Of a stretch of DNA of 64,000 bases, positions 31,936-43,580 are shown one piece after another. How positions within the stretch are numbered: position 1 is the stretch's first letter; each line of letters opens with the position of its first letter. The position numbers and the translations under genes are program-made. The notes under the pieces were generated by a model. That model had not been told where the DNA came from and made no database searches. It was given only the letters and a program-made list of their open reading frames with translations. Origin of the DNA: Phlegmacium glaucopus (Eukaryota; Basidiomycota; Agaricomycetes; Agaricales; Cortinariaceae). Location of the stretch: NCBI GenBank assembly GCA_015039465.1, contig MU130491.1, forward strand, positions 107,852 to 171,851, written 5' to 3'.

Positions 31936-32941
31936 AACTGAACAAGAAAGTAATTCCAGCTGTAATGTGATGTAGAAAGCAAGTGGACACCCAGTGGTAG
32001 CATGATGAAGTGATAGCTCAATCAAAAAAGTGCTGTGTTGACAAGCCTTGGTAGTTCTGGAATCTGAATATATGTACACTCATAGCAAAAGCACCTAGAC
32101 TGATAATGGAACATTTTATGAGTATAAAAAGTTTACTTCTGCTTTACTTCTGAAAACCTGAATTGTGGTTGTCATCTTGATCATTTCTGAGAGGGATGAA
32201 TGGTAAAATATATTTAATAGTTTGAGCTCTTTACACTCCATCACCTATTCCATGCATAGTCTGGGCAGAGTCCAAGCTGTCTGCTTGGAATTCTTTTAGC
32301 ATTATGGCATATGACCACCTGAATTTCTGAATGGAGTCCTAACAGATGTCCAACTGTATTATGTAAAGATTGAATGTGTCATCTTTATTTTATTTACCTC
32401 TTTCATCTTATCTATTATCTCATTCTTATTTTGATTACTTGGCTCTTCATTTGGCTGTTATATTGTTCATTTTGATTATTACATGCTTGAAGCTTTTTAG
32501 TTATCTATTTTGTAAATACAAGCACTGAATGTAGATAGCTACTTAGTGAATCTTACTATTGTTCTTGGAGATTCCTCTGTGTGCCAAAATCCAACAACAC
32601 ACCTATTAAAGTTATTGTGGTCAGAGATTTGCCATAACCCAAAATGAGTAGCACTCAATGCTCAAGTGCTCAATGTTCAACACACAGTAAAGTTTTATAG
32701 TCACAAATTTTCTGTTATCAGTTTGGGTGCTCTTGATATAGACTGTTTACATATCCAGATTCCAGAACTACCAAGGTGTGTCAATACAACACTTTGTTGA
32801 TTGAACTACTATCACCTCCATCCTACTACCACCAAATATCCCCTTTCTTCCTACATCACATGGCAGCAGCTGCAGTTGCTTTCTTGTTCAGGCTTAGATT
32901 GTTTCTTTACATATACAAACACCAGATGAGGAATAATCAGA
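31936..32941. other. Convergent region between NACHT copies B and C
   Basis: Duplicated 3' flanks of the two genes meet here: 31937-32080 in inverted form resembles 32700-32900 and also 24890-25060. The centre (about 32100-32620) is AT-rich and non-coding. No gene was found. Confidence 0.55.
32385..32605 (+). repeat. T-rich dispersed repeat, possible LTR remnant (copy 2)
   Basis: It shares TTTCATCTTATCTATTATCTC, ACATGCTTGAAGC and TTTTTAGTTATCTA with 28340-28480 in the same orientation. It ends GTGTGCCAAAATCCAACAACA, an LTR-like end. A TATAAAAAG box lies about 250 bp upstream (32133). Full limits were not resolved. Confidence 0.4.
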
Positions 32942-35743
32942 TCAAAGATGAGATTTAAGAAGTATGATCTGAGTACTTACATTTGAAGATTTTGTAACTT
33001 TTATTGGATTAGAATGACTGGCTTTTGGACCATCTTTAGGCACAACTTGTACCATACACTCCTGAATTCCACCAATCAAACAGATATGTTAGGGTTCAGT
33101 TTTTAGATTCAAAAATAAGAAGGTCTTACCAGCTCATCTGTTTCTTCTGACTGATTCATTATGAAATTATTATCTGAAGTTTCAGAGACATTGCATCTCT
33201 ATATAAGGTTGAGTGCTAGATTCAAATATATAAAATAAATGAACAAACCAAGATATAAGCTTCTATTGCTGCAACAGTTGCTTCTGTACTGTGACCTTTG
33301 AACAGATTATTTTGGGAAACAGAAGGAAGTGAATTATTTTGTAAGAACATTGCAAGACTCTTTGATGGAGATGCCTTGAGAAGGCAATATGGAAGGCATG
33401 ACAAAAGACATCTTAAAATTTGGTCTTGTGTGTGGTATGCAAATAGACTTTGTGAATTTTGTGATGTAGGATTGGGATAAGTGCCATGCCTGACCAAAAT
33501 TCAAGTTAGTCAATACAGTCTGAAGGCAAAGTGAAGCATACATAGAAAGTCCAAAAAGATATTTGGCAAATGTTGTTGCAAGAGTTACATATTTGCTATC
33601 ATCAATGTAAAATTCTTTGGAATGTAAAGGATCACTGAAGAATGTTGTTAACATGATGTGATATTTGGCCATATATTCTTCTTCTGCACTCCATACAAAT
33701 GGAGAGAGCAAATGAAGATAGGCACTTGCATTCAAATCAATTCCCAGAATTTGCATGATAATACGAGAATATTGGAGGAAGTTGGGAAGCATCACAGCAG
33801 TCAACAGTTGGGCAGGTTTAGAGCCAGCCACCAAAGGAGCCAGTTCAGACTTCAGATACTCATCCCAAGAAGACAAATGATGAGAATACAGATCTTTTCC
33901 AGAAGGATTCTTGGGTGACTACAATAATATCTACATCATCAGCAGATAATTTAACAAGTAAAGCATTACCTACATGTTCTTTGAGCCAATCAAAGACATA
34001 GGAAATATGCTTCATAATCATCTCTGATGAATGCCAGGTGGTCAGAAACCGGTAAAAGTCAAAATCAGACAAGTCATCCAGTAGTTCAGGTGTTGGAGAA
34101 GAGATTGGACAGTGCATTATAAATGCTTCAGCATAGGGTAAGTGGTTTGTATCTTCAAAGTAGGGTTGTGAGTATAAGATGAGTAAAAGTTATTTGTTAA
34201 AAAGATGACCTTGAGATGCAGAGAGATCTGTCATTGAAAGATACTTTAAGAAGTACCGCGTTATATTTGCGTGTGCTTTACCAGCATCAATGTGGAACTG
34301 CGCTGACCGTGATTTATCCAAAAGAAAATCACCCAAGGAGGCATGGGAGATGCGAATCACCGACATTAATTCATTCAATATGTCTCCCCATGAAGCCTGC
34401 AAGCTGAGAGTTTCAGACGAACTCCTATCAGCACTGGCGGACGGGACGTCCATAATGGAGTGCAAGTCGCTTAGTATGATATAGACGTCTCCATGACGGA
34501 GGAAGAAAATCTTTTCGAGCAGTTTGGGAGTTATCATCATGTCGGTCTGCGTCAGCACAAGCAGACTTAAGATCTCCAACGCCCTGTCGATATGTTCAAC
34601 TGTTGAGAGGATATGAATATAGAGCACATCCAGTTCGGCGAATGGGGTATCGAACCCAGGGTTGGAGAGCCCGAAGATGATATCGAGTCGGTCAGTGGGC
34701 CAATGACGAGGAGAATTGAGATATTTCATGATAGTAGAAGCATAAATGAACTGCCCAGATGACTTTTGGACAAGGTGAATGAGATCAGAATCTGACGGCC
34801 ATTCGGGAGGAAGGAGGTTGCGTAAAGGATGGTTCTGCTTAATTTCGTCAAATCTTGATTGGAGAAACGGTAGGATATCGTGATTTGGACGATAAGAATC
34901 GTCCAATGCCAGATATCTCATCATTGAACATAAGGGTTCCACATGGAAAGTGTCCCAGATCATCTGTTCAGGACGACTGGCAATCAAAAACAAGATTGGT
35001 AGAGGGATCTGTTGAATGGCTTTAGCGAGGACTGATAGGATGTATCGTTGAACTTTTGCTGTGCTGCATTCATCGAGACCGTCAATGATGATGAGTTTGG
35101 GACCTGAACGAAGCGAGATTGCTTCCTCCTCATTCAACAGCGCGCGGCGTAAAGGGTCAGCCACCAAACTGTGAATTTGGGCCTCTAGTGAACAGGAGAG
35201 AATCAACGGGTCTCGCTCTATGGTGTCTTCCACGTATTTTCGAATAGCGGGCATGGACAGACAGAGTTGAAATACCAGAGTAGGGATGAGACGGGATTCG
35301 TCGTTGCGACCCACAGCTGTGCGAGAAAAGAAGAAACTGGCTGCCAGAAGGTTCGCCTCGTAGCATAGTTCTGCGATAGACTGTGCTATGGCAGATTTAC
35401 CTGCGCCAGCAGGACCGTAGAGCCACATGAAGAAGCATAGTTTCTGTAGATCGTTTATCCAGGTCATGATGTGTTGGAGGACGGCGATACGAGTGGAAGG
35501 ATGACATTTTGGAGGATCGTATCTTTCAGATGAATTATGAAAAGCGCCAGAGGCAATAGCATTGGTGAGTAAGTCCATGCCTAATAGTAAATGTCGTCGT
35601 GAATACCTAGAGTATTAGACTCAATATCATGGGCACTCACTTTTTCGCCCCTCGACAGTGAAGTACGAATGAGTGTGAAAGCCTCCTTCTACTACATTGA
35701 AAGTACCCCCCGTAACTAAAGAATTGTTGATTGGTATTGACAT
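32942..35743 (-). CDS. NACHT-domain STAND NTPase, nwd2-like (copy C)
   Basis: Exon 1 starts at 35743 (MSIPINNSLVTGGTFNVVEG). It lacks a few residues present in A and B, and the donor follows EGRK. The NTPase exon (about 35575-34210) has MDLLTNAIASGAFHNSSERY, GPAGAGKS, LIIIDGLDEC and LIASRPEQM. It carries a short insertion (SETLSLQASW) relative to A and B near 34400. The downstream chain again uses a GTCATC donor-like border, then LPYAEAFIMHCP, the HSKEFYIDD exon and SKSLAMFLQNNSLPSV. The last exon ends earlier than in A and B (QIILLKSHL, stop TGA at 32942-32944), giving a shorter tail. It is tail-to-tail with copy B. Probably intact, but more diverged in the C-terminal exons. Confidence 0.78.
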
Positions 35744-35930
35744 GAGTCCCGACTTCACTGTGAGAGCAGAGCAGGGCTCAGCGTAAACTTGTAAAATGGA
35801 ACGTCGTACTGGAGAAGATCCAGCGATGACCTGTTGTTTACAGGCCTGACGATGTAGCAAAGTAACAGTTGAATGTGAGTGTTACTCGTTTTGGGTTGTT
35901 GTGGGCAGGAACGAGAAGACCTGATTGTAT

Positions 35931-36042
35931 GTAAGCCGGAGCTCACCACCATATATAGTGCCGTTGTACTGAATGGGTAACCATTCAGTATACTTGCCTT
36001 TTGGCGGAACGGTCTTGTGCGGCACTCTGGGCCACCTTCCAT
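35931..36042 (+). repeat. 112-bp direct repeat, copy 1
   Basis: The sequence beginning GTAAGCCGGAGCTCACCACC and ending CTGGGCCACCTTCCAT is identical, as read by eye, to 36827-36938. It contains the hairpin ACTGAATGG/CCATTCAGT around GTAA. It is followed directly by the inverted-repeat segment at 36042. Confidence 0.9.
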
Positions 36043-36660
36043 ATACGAGGGCATTCGTGAGTTGGAAACTACGGCATCAAAACTACGGCGATCACTACGG
36101 CGGCAATTTCCGCCGTAGTCTTGTGACCTGCCCGCCTTCACAGCGTAACACTGGCATGAGCATTTTTTCAAGAAACACATGGCCCATAATTGAAGCAATA
36201 ATTTATATGTCCTGAGGCCCTTTTACCCAAGCAAACACTCAAAATAAATAAATTAACTTGCGTTATCTATAAATATCTCCATCACAACCTGCAGTGTTAG
36301 TCTAATTAAAGTCACTGTGTTAGTGTGTCAGCCGCGATACATATTCAAATATTATTTTCCACTGCTCAATAAATATTTAAATAGTTAAAATCACTGTGGC
36401 TGTGATGTGTTTCTTATGCCTTTCTCATTGAACAACCCAATGTCAATCTTGGAAGTCAATTTCTTTAAGGACGATAGAGAGTTCTTTATTTATTTCAAAT
36501 ACCTGGCTTAGGATTAAGTAGAAAGTGCCTTTGCGTTCCAAACAGATCTGAGGTAAACTCTGGCTTGTGACGTTTTACGTGACTACGGCAGAAATTGTGA
36601 TCGCCGGAGTTGACGCCGGAGTTTCCAACTCCCAAATGTACTGCCATATACTGAATGGTT
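36042..36660. repeat. Inverted-repeat segment (MITE-like)
   Basis: The left part (about 36058-36122; GAGTTGGAAACTACGGC, then ACTACGGCGATCACTACGG) is mirrored by the right part (about 36583-36645; GTGATCGCCGGAGTTGACGC, then GGAGTTTCCAACTC). Near the left end is a perfect hairpin, ACTACGGCGG and CCGCCGTAGT around a 6-nt loop (about 36092-36117). No coding chain lies between the arms. The match between arms is imperfect and no clear target duplication was found. Confidence 0.55.
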
Positions 36661-36938
36661 TCGGCTTGTCGGCTAGTCAGGGGTTCAATTCCCGTTACTG
36701 TGATACTGTCCTGACCTCAGCGAGCGGCAAGTTGCAGGGTGAAACTCCCTGGGGTGACGTATGTGACTCCGTCCCGAGACCGTAGCGCTCCGGGCCGGGA
36801 CCTGATTCTCGGGGGCATGGGAGGGTGTAAGCCGGAGCTCACCACCATATATAGTGCCGTTGTACTGAATGGGTAACCATTCAGTATACTTGCCTTTTGG
36901 CGGAACGGTCTTGTGCGGCACTCTGGGCCACCTTCCAT
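36642..36938 (+). mobile_element. SINE-like element containing 112-bp direct repeat copy 2
   Basis: A Pol III B-box-like GGGGTTCAATTCCC occurs at about 36675, preceded by a GGTTTCGGC...GGCTAGTC stretch. It is followed by a GC-rich non-coding body (to 36826) and then by the 112-bp repeat (36827-36938). The copy at 35931-36042 could be a 5'-truncated 3' part of the same element. No oligo(A) tail or target duplication was seen, so the SINE assignment is tentative. Confidence 0.35.
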
Positions 36939-37005
36939 TGTAGATCTGATGGAATACTTGCAAGATAATCATCACCGATTTGACAGCTGGGGCTAAAGGC
37001 CAAAT

Positions 37006-37864
37006 TTATTTTTTTCCATAAGGTTGGCTAGCTACCTCGCGAGCGTATATTTCCTGCCTTTCATTCTCCTTACTCACCCAATTAGTTATATGCTCTGGAA
37101 CCTCTTCTACCCGATTATGTTGCGATGGAACTGGGTTCCCATACATCAACCAGGAAGGAACAACCCCCGTCCAGACTCGCTCTTTCATCTCCTCATCCGC
37201 ACGATCCGAGTCGTCTCCTGGTCCACCAGCCCGCACCTTAGCACTGGCACTGGCAATATCGACACGAAGAACGCCTGTACTTTTCATATCAGCATCAGTG
37301 GGTGGTATCGCGTTTTCCCAACGATTGCGAATGACGTTGTTGGTTATACGTTCTAATGCGTACAATTTCTCTGCTGGATCAGTTACGGCATTTGCCCATC
37401 CGTGGATGATGGCGCTACGGTAGTTGCAGCTATGATTGAAAGGAGTGAACGCGAGGACGAGACCGTCGACGTGGGTTGCTGCGATGCAAACTGGGGTGCC
37501 TGGTAGGTCGTCATAATCCTGGTTGGATTTCGGAAGCTTGATGAGCCGGGATGAGATATAACCATGGAGATATATAGCTGTTGCAGCAGATTGTTCAGAA
37601 TTTGGAGGGGTGAATGAACCCGTACATCCTATCATGGGAAGGATAGCTGGGAAGGGATCGTCATCGAGAGCGCCAGGAATGAACGAAATGTGAAGGACTG
37701 GCGCAGAGTCGACGATGCCGTGAATAATGTCTTCATCGTATACACCTTCAGCCCAGGGTTAAGTGAGTAAATCGTGAAAGATAATTATATGTTTCCAAAC
37801 CTCTCTGCTTCAACCGATTGATGGTGCTACGTGCCGTCTTTTCGTACTCTCTGGCGTCAGCCAT
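37006..37864 (-). CDS. FMN-binding split-barrel protein (pyridoxamine 5'-phosphate oxidase-like)
   Basis: Related proteins bind FMN in a split beta-barrel; many fungal members are annotated as flavin-nucleotide-binding proteins of unknown substrate. Exon 1 starts at 37864 (MADAREYEKTARSTINRLKQ) and ends at a GTTTGG donor; after a 50-60 nt intron the frame resumes VYDEDIIHGIVDSAPVLHIS. The family pattern is visible: N-R-L-K-R-G-x-Y followed by an I/V-H-x-I-V-D region, then AATHVDGLVLAFTPFNHSCNYRSAIIHGWA (the core strands), then ITNNVIRNRWENAIPPT, and a C-terminal VVPSWLMYGNPVPS segment typical of the GVxPxW.xYG ending. Stop is at 37006. Length is about 250 residues, as expected. It looks intact. 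Confidence 0.82.
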
Positions 37865-38690
37865 TAATATTGGATCCTAGGTCCTAGGTGTACCTGGTAA
37901 AGAAATTCTCTCACCTGCCAAAATCGAGTCATAAATATCGGTGTACTGGGTTTGTTATCTGCCCGGCAAAATCCGGAAATAGCGCAGATGACCAAATGTG
38001 AGAAAAATAAGAAAGTGAGTGAGTTCTCAGCGTAAAATTTATGTTTAGAATGGTTCTGTCTCCTAAAATACATGAAATGTCCCTTTGTTGAAAATCAAGA
38101 TGTCATCTGTGAGACTACTAATACAGCCAATCGGCCTCTGTCATCTGCCAACTGGAACATTTTACTCCTATTACTTCAGTTTAAATTACTATGCTCCCAA
38201 ATTTCTAATTTACGGCCAAATCTAATTTTCCTGCCATCACGAATATTTTCATATTTTACTAGTGTGCTGGAAGAGAGGAATTGTTCTGAATGTCAATTTC
38301 TTGCCTGCACAGCCACATCTTATCTATGCCTGTCAAGCTAACTTAACTTATTTACATAATAGCCGTGCAACTATAATACGGCAAAAAAAAGGAGTTTATT
38401 CATCGTAAACGCTACATAAAAAGTACAAAAGATGCGCCGTTTGCGCGCAAGAAAAAAAAAGGGTGATATAACTCTGTTATTTTTCACCTTCATTCTACAC
38501 GATGATTAATTTAACGATATACGTGATTGACGCTTCCTCTGATAAATATGCTATACCAATCTGGGATGGATGAAAGGGACTAGCAGAAGCCAATACTCTG
38601 CTCCTCCATGCGTCTCAGCCAGTCTCCAGTCAAATTCCGCAGTGAGCCATCTTCTCATGCAAGACAGATTCACTTAGACACCATCACCTC
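37865..38690. other. Intergenic region
   Basis: Upstream region of the FMN-binding gene. A TCCTAGG motif is repeated at about 37872-37888 just before the start codon. The rest is AT-rich without a coding chain. Confidence 0.5.
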
Positions 38691-39243
38691 TTATGTGATG
38701 TCATTGACATCTGCAGCAACGGTAACATCCTTCAAGTTCTTCCGTCCAAACTTTAGCTTCACAACCCATTCCTTGTCAAATGTCTTCCCTCCTCTCCACA
38801 AGCCGTAACCTGCCCTCTTACCGTCAAAATCCTCCAACAGCATACGTCATGAATGCGATCTGTAGGCTTCTTGGAGCTCGTGTTGCAATGTCTATGACGA
38901 CTATGATGCAATTAGCAAACCACAAGGCATCATCAGCACACCAATTACTAATCTGATACCCCTGCAGAGAGGAAACCAGAAATGGGCGACGCTGATATTG
39001 TCATGCAGACAGGTTGGTTGTCCCCATAAGAATGGTGTCCCAGTAGTTACTCCAAAAGATAGGGAGATCCGGCGCCGCCGCAATGCTGACTGACGACTTG
39101 ATAGATACTATCTCCGGATCAGTTTCAAATCCTGCCTGTCGGACGCCCAGTACTTTTAGTTTCAAACTGTCAATAATCGCGATAGTCGGAATTTCGGCAG
39201 CGATAAGGAAACCTTTGATTGAAAGTACCTCCTTCGCCAAAAT
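38691..39243 (-). pseudogene. Unidentified gene remnant
   Basis: The minus strand gives a protein-like run, ILAKEVLSIKGFLIAAEIPT, IDSLKLKVLGVRQAGF and DLPIFWSNYWDTILMG. After a break it continues DDALWFANCIIVVIDIATRA and, after a one-base shift, DGKRAGYGLWRGGKTFDKEW and KDVTVAADVNDIT, with stop TAA at 38691. Composition is coding-like but frames are broken twice and no start was fixed. Family not recognised. Confidence 0.35.
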
Positions 39244-39564
39244 GGCAGTTGGGAGGTATAAAGTTTGAGTGGAGTGGAGGACTGGTAATGACCACTAGCT
39301 ATGAGTCATGAAGGAGACCAAATAGCGGCAATCATCTAGGAGTAATTGAAATTGAGACGTCCGTCAGTGAGCTAGTGTACTTGATATTGATGATCTACTA
39401 GTTTTTCGGAATACCCCGATTTTATAACTGGGCTGTGCAGCTCTGGTGTTGCATCATTTCCAAACGAAGGCCTGTCTGTCTGCATACTAACCAACCACCC
39501 TCAACCCTCCTTCTTTTTGAGGTCTCCCCTTCTCCAACTATCTACTCGAACCGTGTAAATCACC

Positions 39565-41968
39565 ATGAATCCAGGTCCAAATATCAACACCCTTCAGCGT
39601 TCTACCACCTCAAACTCTGAATTCAAATCCAAATCAAATCGTCGTCGAAGTCTCAAAACTCTCTTACATATCCCATGTAGCTCCAGATCATCTTCTGGAT
39701 ACGATGATACCGATATCGATGTCGATCCTACCACTCTGATGCAAGTCAAGAATACACCCACGGCGTTCCTGGCTAGTTCGGTGTTACCCCAAGATATCAT
39801 TCGTGACATCGTAGATCTTCTCTCGCCTGCTGATATTTTGAGTTTTAGTTTGACTGTACGTGTCTTTCCTCGTCTCGGATTTCCGTCACTCACATTCCAA
39901 CCACAGTCCTCCTATCTCCGCACCCTCCTCCTTCCAGCCTTATACGATACTATCATCCTCAGATCCAGTAAACACTGTCGTCTAACCCTCACAATGCTTC
40001 TCAAAAACCCACATCTATGCCCATACATCAAAAAGCTAGCCGTCCGACCAAACTACTACCTAGCTTGGCCAAAATCAGATGATACTCTAGACGAAGATTG
40101 GGTAGTGAAAATGATTATTGATCTTTCCAAGGATTTGAAGAGTATGCATACTTTTGATTGGGATGGGTTGGAGTTACCGAATGATGAGTTTTGGGATGAA
40201 CTTAGACTCAAGTAACGGTTTGTCATCGCATAGGAATGGTTTTTCTGACTTTTTTTTTCTTTTTTTTTTGCAAAGTTGTCTACAGCTTAAAGGCATATTT
40301 ACCAATGTTGGAACGCGTCCATTGAATTCTCGAAGCACTCTCTTCTCGTTTTCGAATCTTTCAAGTTTCTCTTTGATCGTCAGACACGGTTTAGGAGGAT
40401 CAGGTACCATTCTCAACAATCAAGCGCCCATCTAATCATCTCTTACGAATCTTATCTCCTTTACAGAGCTCTTCCCCGTCCTAGAAGAACTCCCGCCAAA
40501 ATTCTGGGACATGCTTCTCCACCGTTGTCCAGATCTTCAAGAACTGGCCATCTGCAGTTTTTCATCATCAGCTCGAGTGTTTAATTTCGAACGTATAACT
40601 CAAGGTCGTTGGCCGAAATTACATACCCTAACCCTTGGGTCGTTTGGGTATCAGAGTGATTTTACACTTGGACCGCCTGGTTTGAGCGACAACGATGCAG
40701 CAAGTAACGGACATGATAACGATAACGATGGCGATGGCGATAACAACTCAAGCCTCTCACTTGGTCAATTCCTCGACTTGCATTCTGAGATTAAATACAT
40801 CCGTTTGCTCTGGAACTTCAAACGTTGGATGTCACCAACCACGGTTCCTCTATTCCTCCCCTCCTCCTCCGCATCCTCTACAACCACCACCACCACTTCC
40901 TCCCTCTCAAACCTCGACACATTCATAGGCATCTACCAACAATTAACTCACATCCCACAACCCGAAAAACTCGAAACACTCGATCTAACATGCGAACCTC
41001 TATACGCGAATAGACTATCCACAGTCGTACCTATCCTAAGGAAATTGACAGGGTTGACTAGTTTGGATATTTGGATGCATGTGGTTGATTTGAGAAGTGG
41101 GAGTGCAGGAGGGACGGATGAGATGGATTTTTTTAGAGTGTTGGAAGCTTGTCCTATGTTGATGGATTTTCATTTTATGTGTACGACTTCGTTTACTGTT
41201 GTACGTTCCCCTTCTCCTCTTATCGTTCAATCTTACTTAAGCTCCTTTCTCTAGTCCCCTTTAACCCGCCTACTACTCTCCCGCCTCCATCTCCTCCCAC
41301 GTCTAAAACGATTCTCATTAACCAAAGGACACAAATACGGAGACGAAACCATGTTATCAACTGTTCGTCGGATATTAAGATATTGTCCAAAGCTTGTACA
41401 AGTTAATATTAGGTGGGCAAGGGAGAAGTGTCTTAATCATTTGAAACAGGAAGGGGTTTATGATGTTGTCGAGTGGGAGGAAGGTGGTGGTGGAGGTGAT
41501 AAAGGGAAAAGAAGCCAAGGGATGATGGAAAGAAGAAGACCGAAGACGTTGATGGTGTATGAACGAGGTATTCCTCTGGTTGGGAAACCGTTTTCGAGGC
41601 GGTATACATATACCTTGCCGGGTAGTGGTAGAAGTAAAGGGAAGAGAAAGTGGTCGTTGAAAGGTGAAGGGAGTGGAGAGGGGGGCAGTGGGTGGAGATG
41701 GGGCAAGAGGAGGATTATGAGTGGATGTGATGTCGATGAGAGTGTGGCGGGTACGGGTACACTGGCAGGTGTGGTGGTGGTGGGTGTAACTGTGGAAAAT
41801 GACAGTGAAAGTGAACTTGATGATACTGATATCGATATCGAAGTGGAGGTTGAGAGAGGAGATCGTGAAGATGAAGAACTTGAAGAAGGATTTGAAGAGG
41901 AAAATATCAGTACGAGTGTGAAAGGGAAAGAAGTGAAGAGGATAGGATGGACGCCGACTACGAATTAA
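39565..41968 (+). CDS. F-box protein
   Basis: F-box proteins recruit substrates to SCF ubiquitin ligases through Skp1. The start MNPGPNINTLQRSTTSNSEF is followed by a Ser-rich N-terminus and a divergent F-box, VLPQDIIRDIVDLLSPADILSFSLT, near 39780-39855. An intron (donor GTACGT after SLT) leads to SYLRTLLLPALYDTIILRSS and a leucine-rich helical region. Further exons carry ELPPKFWDMLLHRCPDLQEL, an Asp/Asn-rich insert, CEPLYANRLSTVVPILRKLT, and RILRYCPKLVQVNIRWARE. The pattern suits the LRR-like scaffold of agaricomycete F-box proteins. The C-terminus is a long Gly/Lys/Glu/Asp low-complexity tail to stop at 41968. The substrate is unknown. Confidence 0.75.
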
Positions 41969-43580
41969 GTGGGAAGGGGCTGGGTATCTAGTACTTCCCC
42001 TCGTTTTTTTGTTTAGTTCTGACCCCTGGTGCTTTTTTTTTTTTTTCGTTTAGCTGTCGTCTTCATTCAACATGTAGCTTCAAAGATACACATAAAATCC
42101 TGCCTCGAGTCTTACCAAGATGCGTACGTGGCTACGCATGATTTCATTATTAAATGATCCATCGGTCCCTGGCCTTTTTTATATGATCATCGCTTGCTCT
42201 TCCATCCTCCCATGCCCCCACCCAGAATAATTGTTGTATATTATTACTGTAGTTTACTATCGCTCCGCTGACCCCATGTTGATGTTTACTCATCCCTTAC
42301 CTTTTGCAACTAACTGCTTTCTTATCTTTTGAGTGTAAATAACTTCCCCCCCCCCTCCCCTCCCCACACCGACGTTTTCGCATGTACTTTCTTTGGTCTT
42401 TCTTCGTCTCAGGTCTTTCATCCGAGCCTTGTCCGAATTTGTGACTTGCTTCTTGCTTTTTTGTTGTTGTTGTTGAAATTATGTTTCAGCTCTTCGCTAT
42501 ATGGTCCGTTATATGTTGTCGTAACTTTCTCCAGCATTTTATTACGGGGGTTGGTTTGACGCTTTTTGTAGGGCTTAGTATGTATGTATTATGTATACCT
42601 TTGTGTATCCCCCTCTGCTTCCATTGATGACCGCCACAACCATTCCGGTGGTTTCGTATCAGTCAATCCTGTTTTGTCATTTTAGTATTCCCCTCCCCCC
42701 ATCGCACTGGCCATTCCAACCGTATTACGAGGCATTTTCCCGCAGGTGAAAAATCGGAAAATACTTCTTCAAATGTCCTCACCAAAATCGGGGAGCCATG
42801 ATGGAAACAAATCTTTCAGCCAACAGTTTGTAAGAAAGTATTCAATGCCATTTACGATCAAACAAAGAGGCTCATCGTTGGCTGTTCACAGGTAACCATA
42901 CAGTGTCCGTCACGCGTCACACGGCTGGGCAAAATTTGTTACATGTCCCACGTCACATACTGACTATGGACGCCAGTGACAAATGGTTGGTAAAAACGGC
43001 TCTTAAGGTGCAGGGATTTTCCCCAAAGGGATCAAACTACTTAAACTCAAGTAGATACACGGACGTTTTAGAAAATTAATGATTAGGGAAAAAAGGCATG
43101 AAATCCAGGCAATTTCAAAGCAATTTAGCCGAATTTTTGGACCCTGTCCCAGGTCGTGGCTGAAGTTCAAATTTGGTCCACTGTGTCGCAGGTCACCCCA
43201 CATCCTGGACCAATTGAAGATATGGCTGGGGGCATAAAGAGGTAGTCGCACAAATTGATTCTGTCTCATTTATTAACCGGTACATTAACCGAGCTTGTAA
43301 GTTGTATGTATTTGATACTGTTTGTCTTTCATTGAGGTTACATAAGCAGCTTATCACATTGTGACCAGAAAGGCTATTGTTCTTACATAATCTGGCCACC
43401 GATGTTTACCGACAACGACAATGGCATTCAGGCATGTTCAAGTTGTACATAACGGCGCTCTCTTTGGAGGCCAAATATTTTCACGAACCTCACTCTGCAA
43501 CAACTCCTTCTTTTTGCGCTGACCATATCCAAACTTCGAAATCTATTCGTAAAAGTACGCATCCCAATACAATCATTTAA
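41969..43580. other. Intergenic region between the F-box and DUF6535-like genes
   Basis: T-rich 3' flank with poly(C) and poly(T) tracts (42000-42060 and 42345-42365), then ordinary sequence. No coding chain was recognised on either strand. Confidence 0.55.

Noticed and set aside
36660..36700. Possible tRNA gene around GGGGTTCAATTCCC
   Set aside because: Only a T-arm-like block is present and the distance to any A-box is too short for a complete cloverleaf. It is kept only as part of a SINE-like repeat.
40690..40930. Asp/Asn and Thr/Ser runs in the F-box gene as a possible frameshift
   Set aside because: Both runs stay in the same open frame between conserved leucine-rich segments, so they are low-complexity inserts rather than errors.
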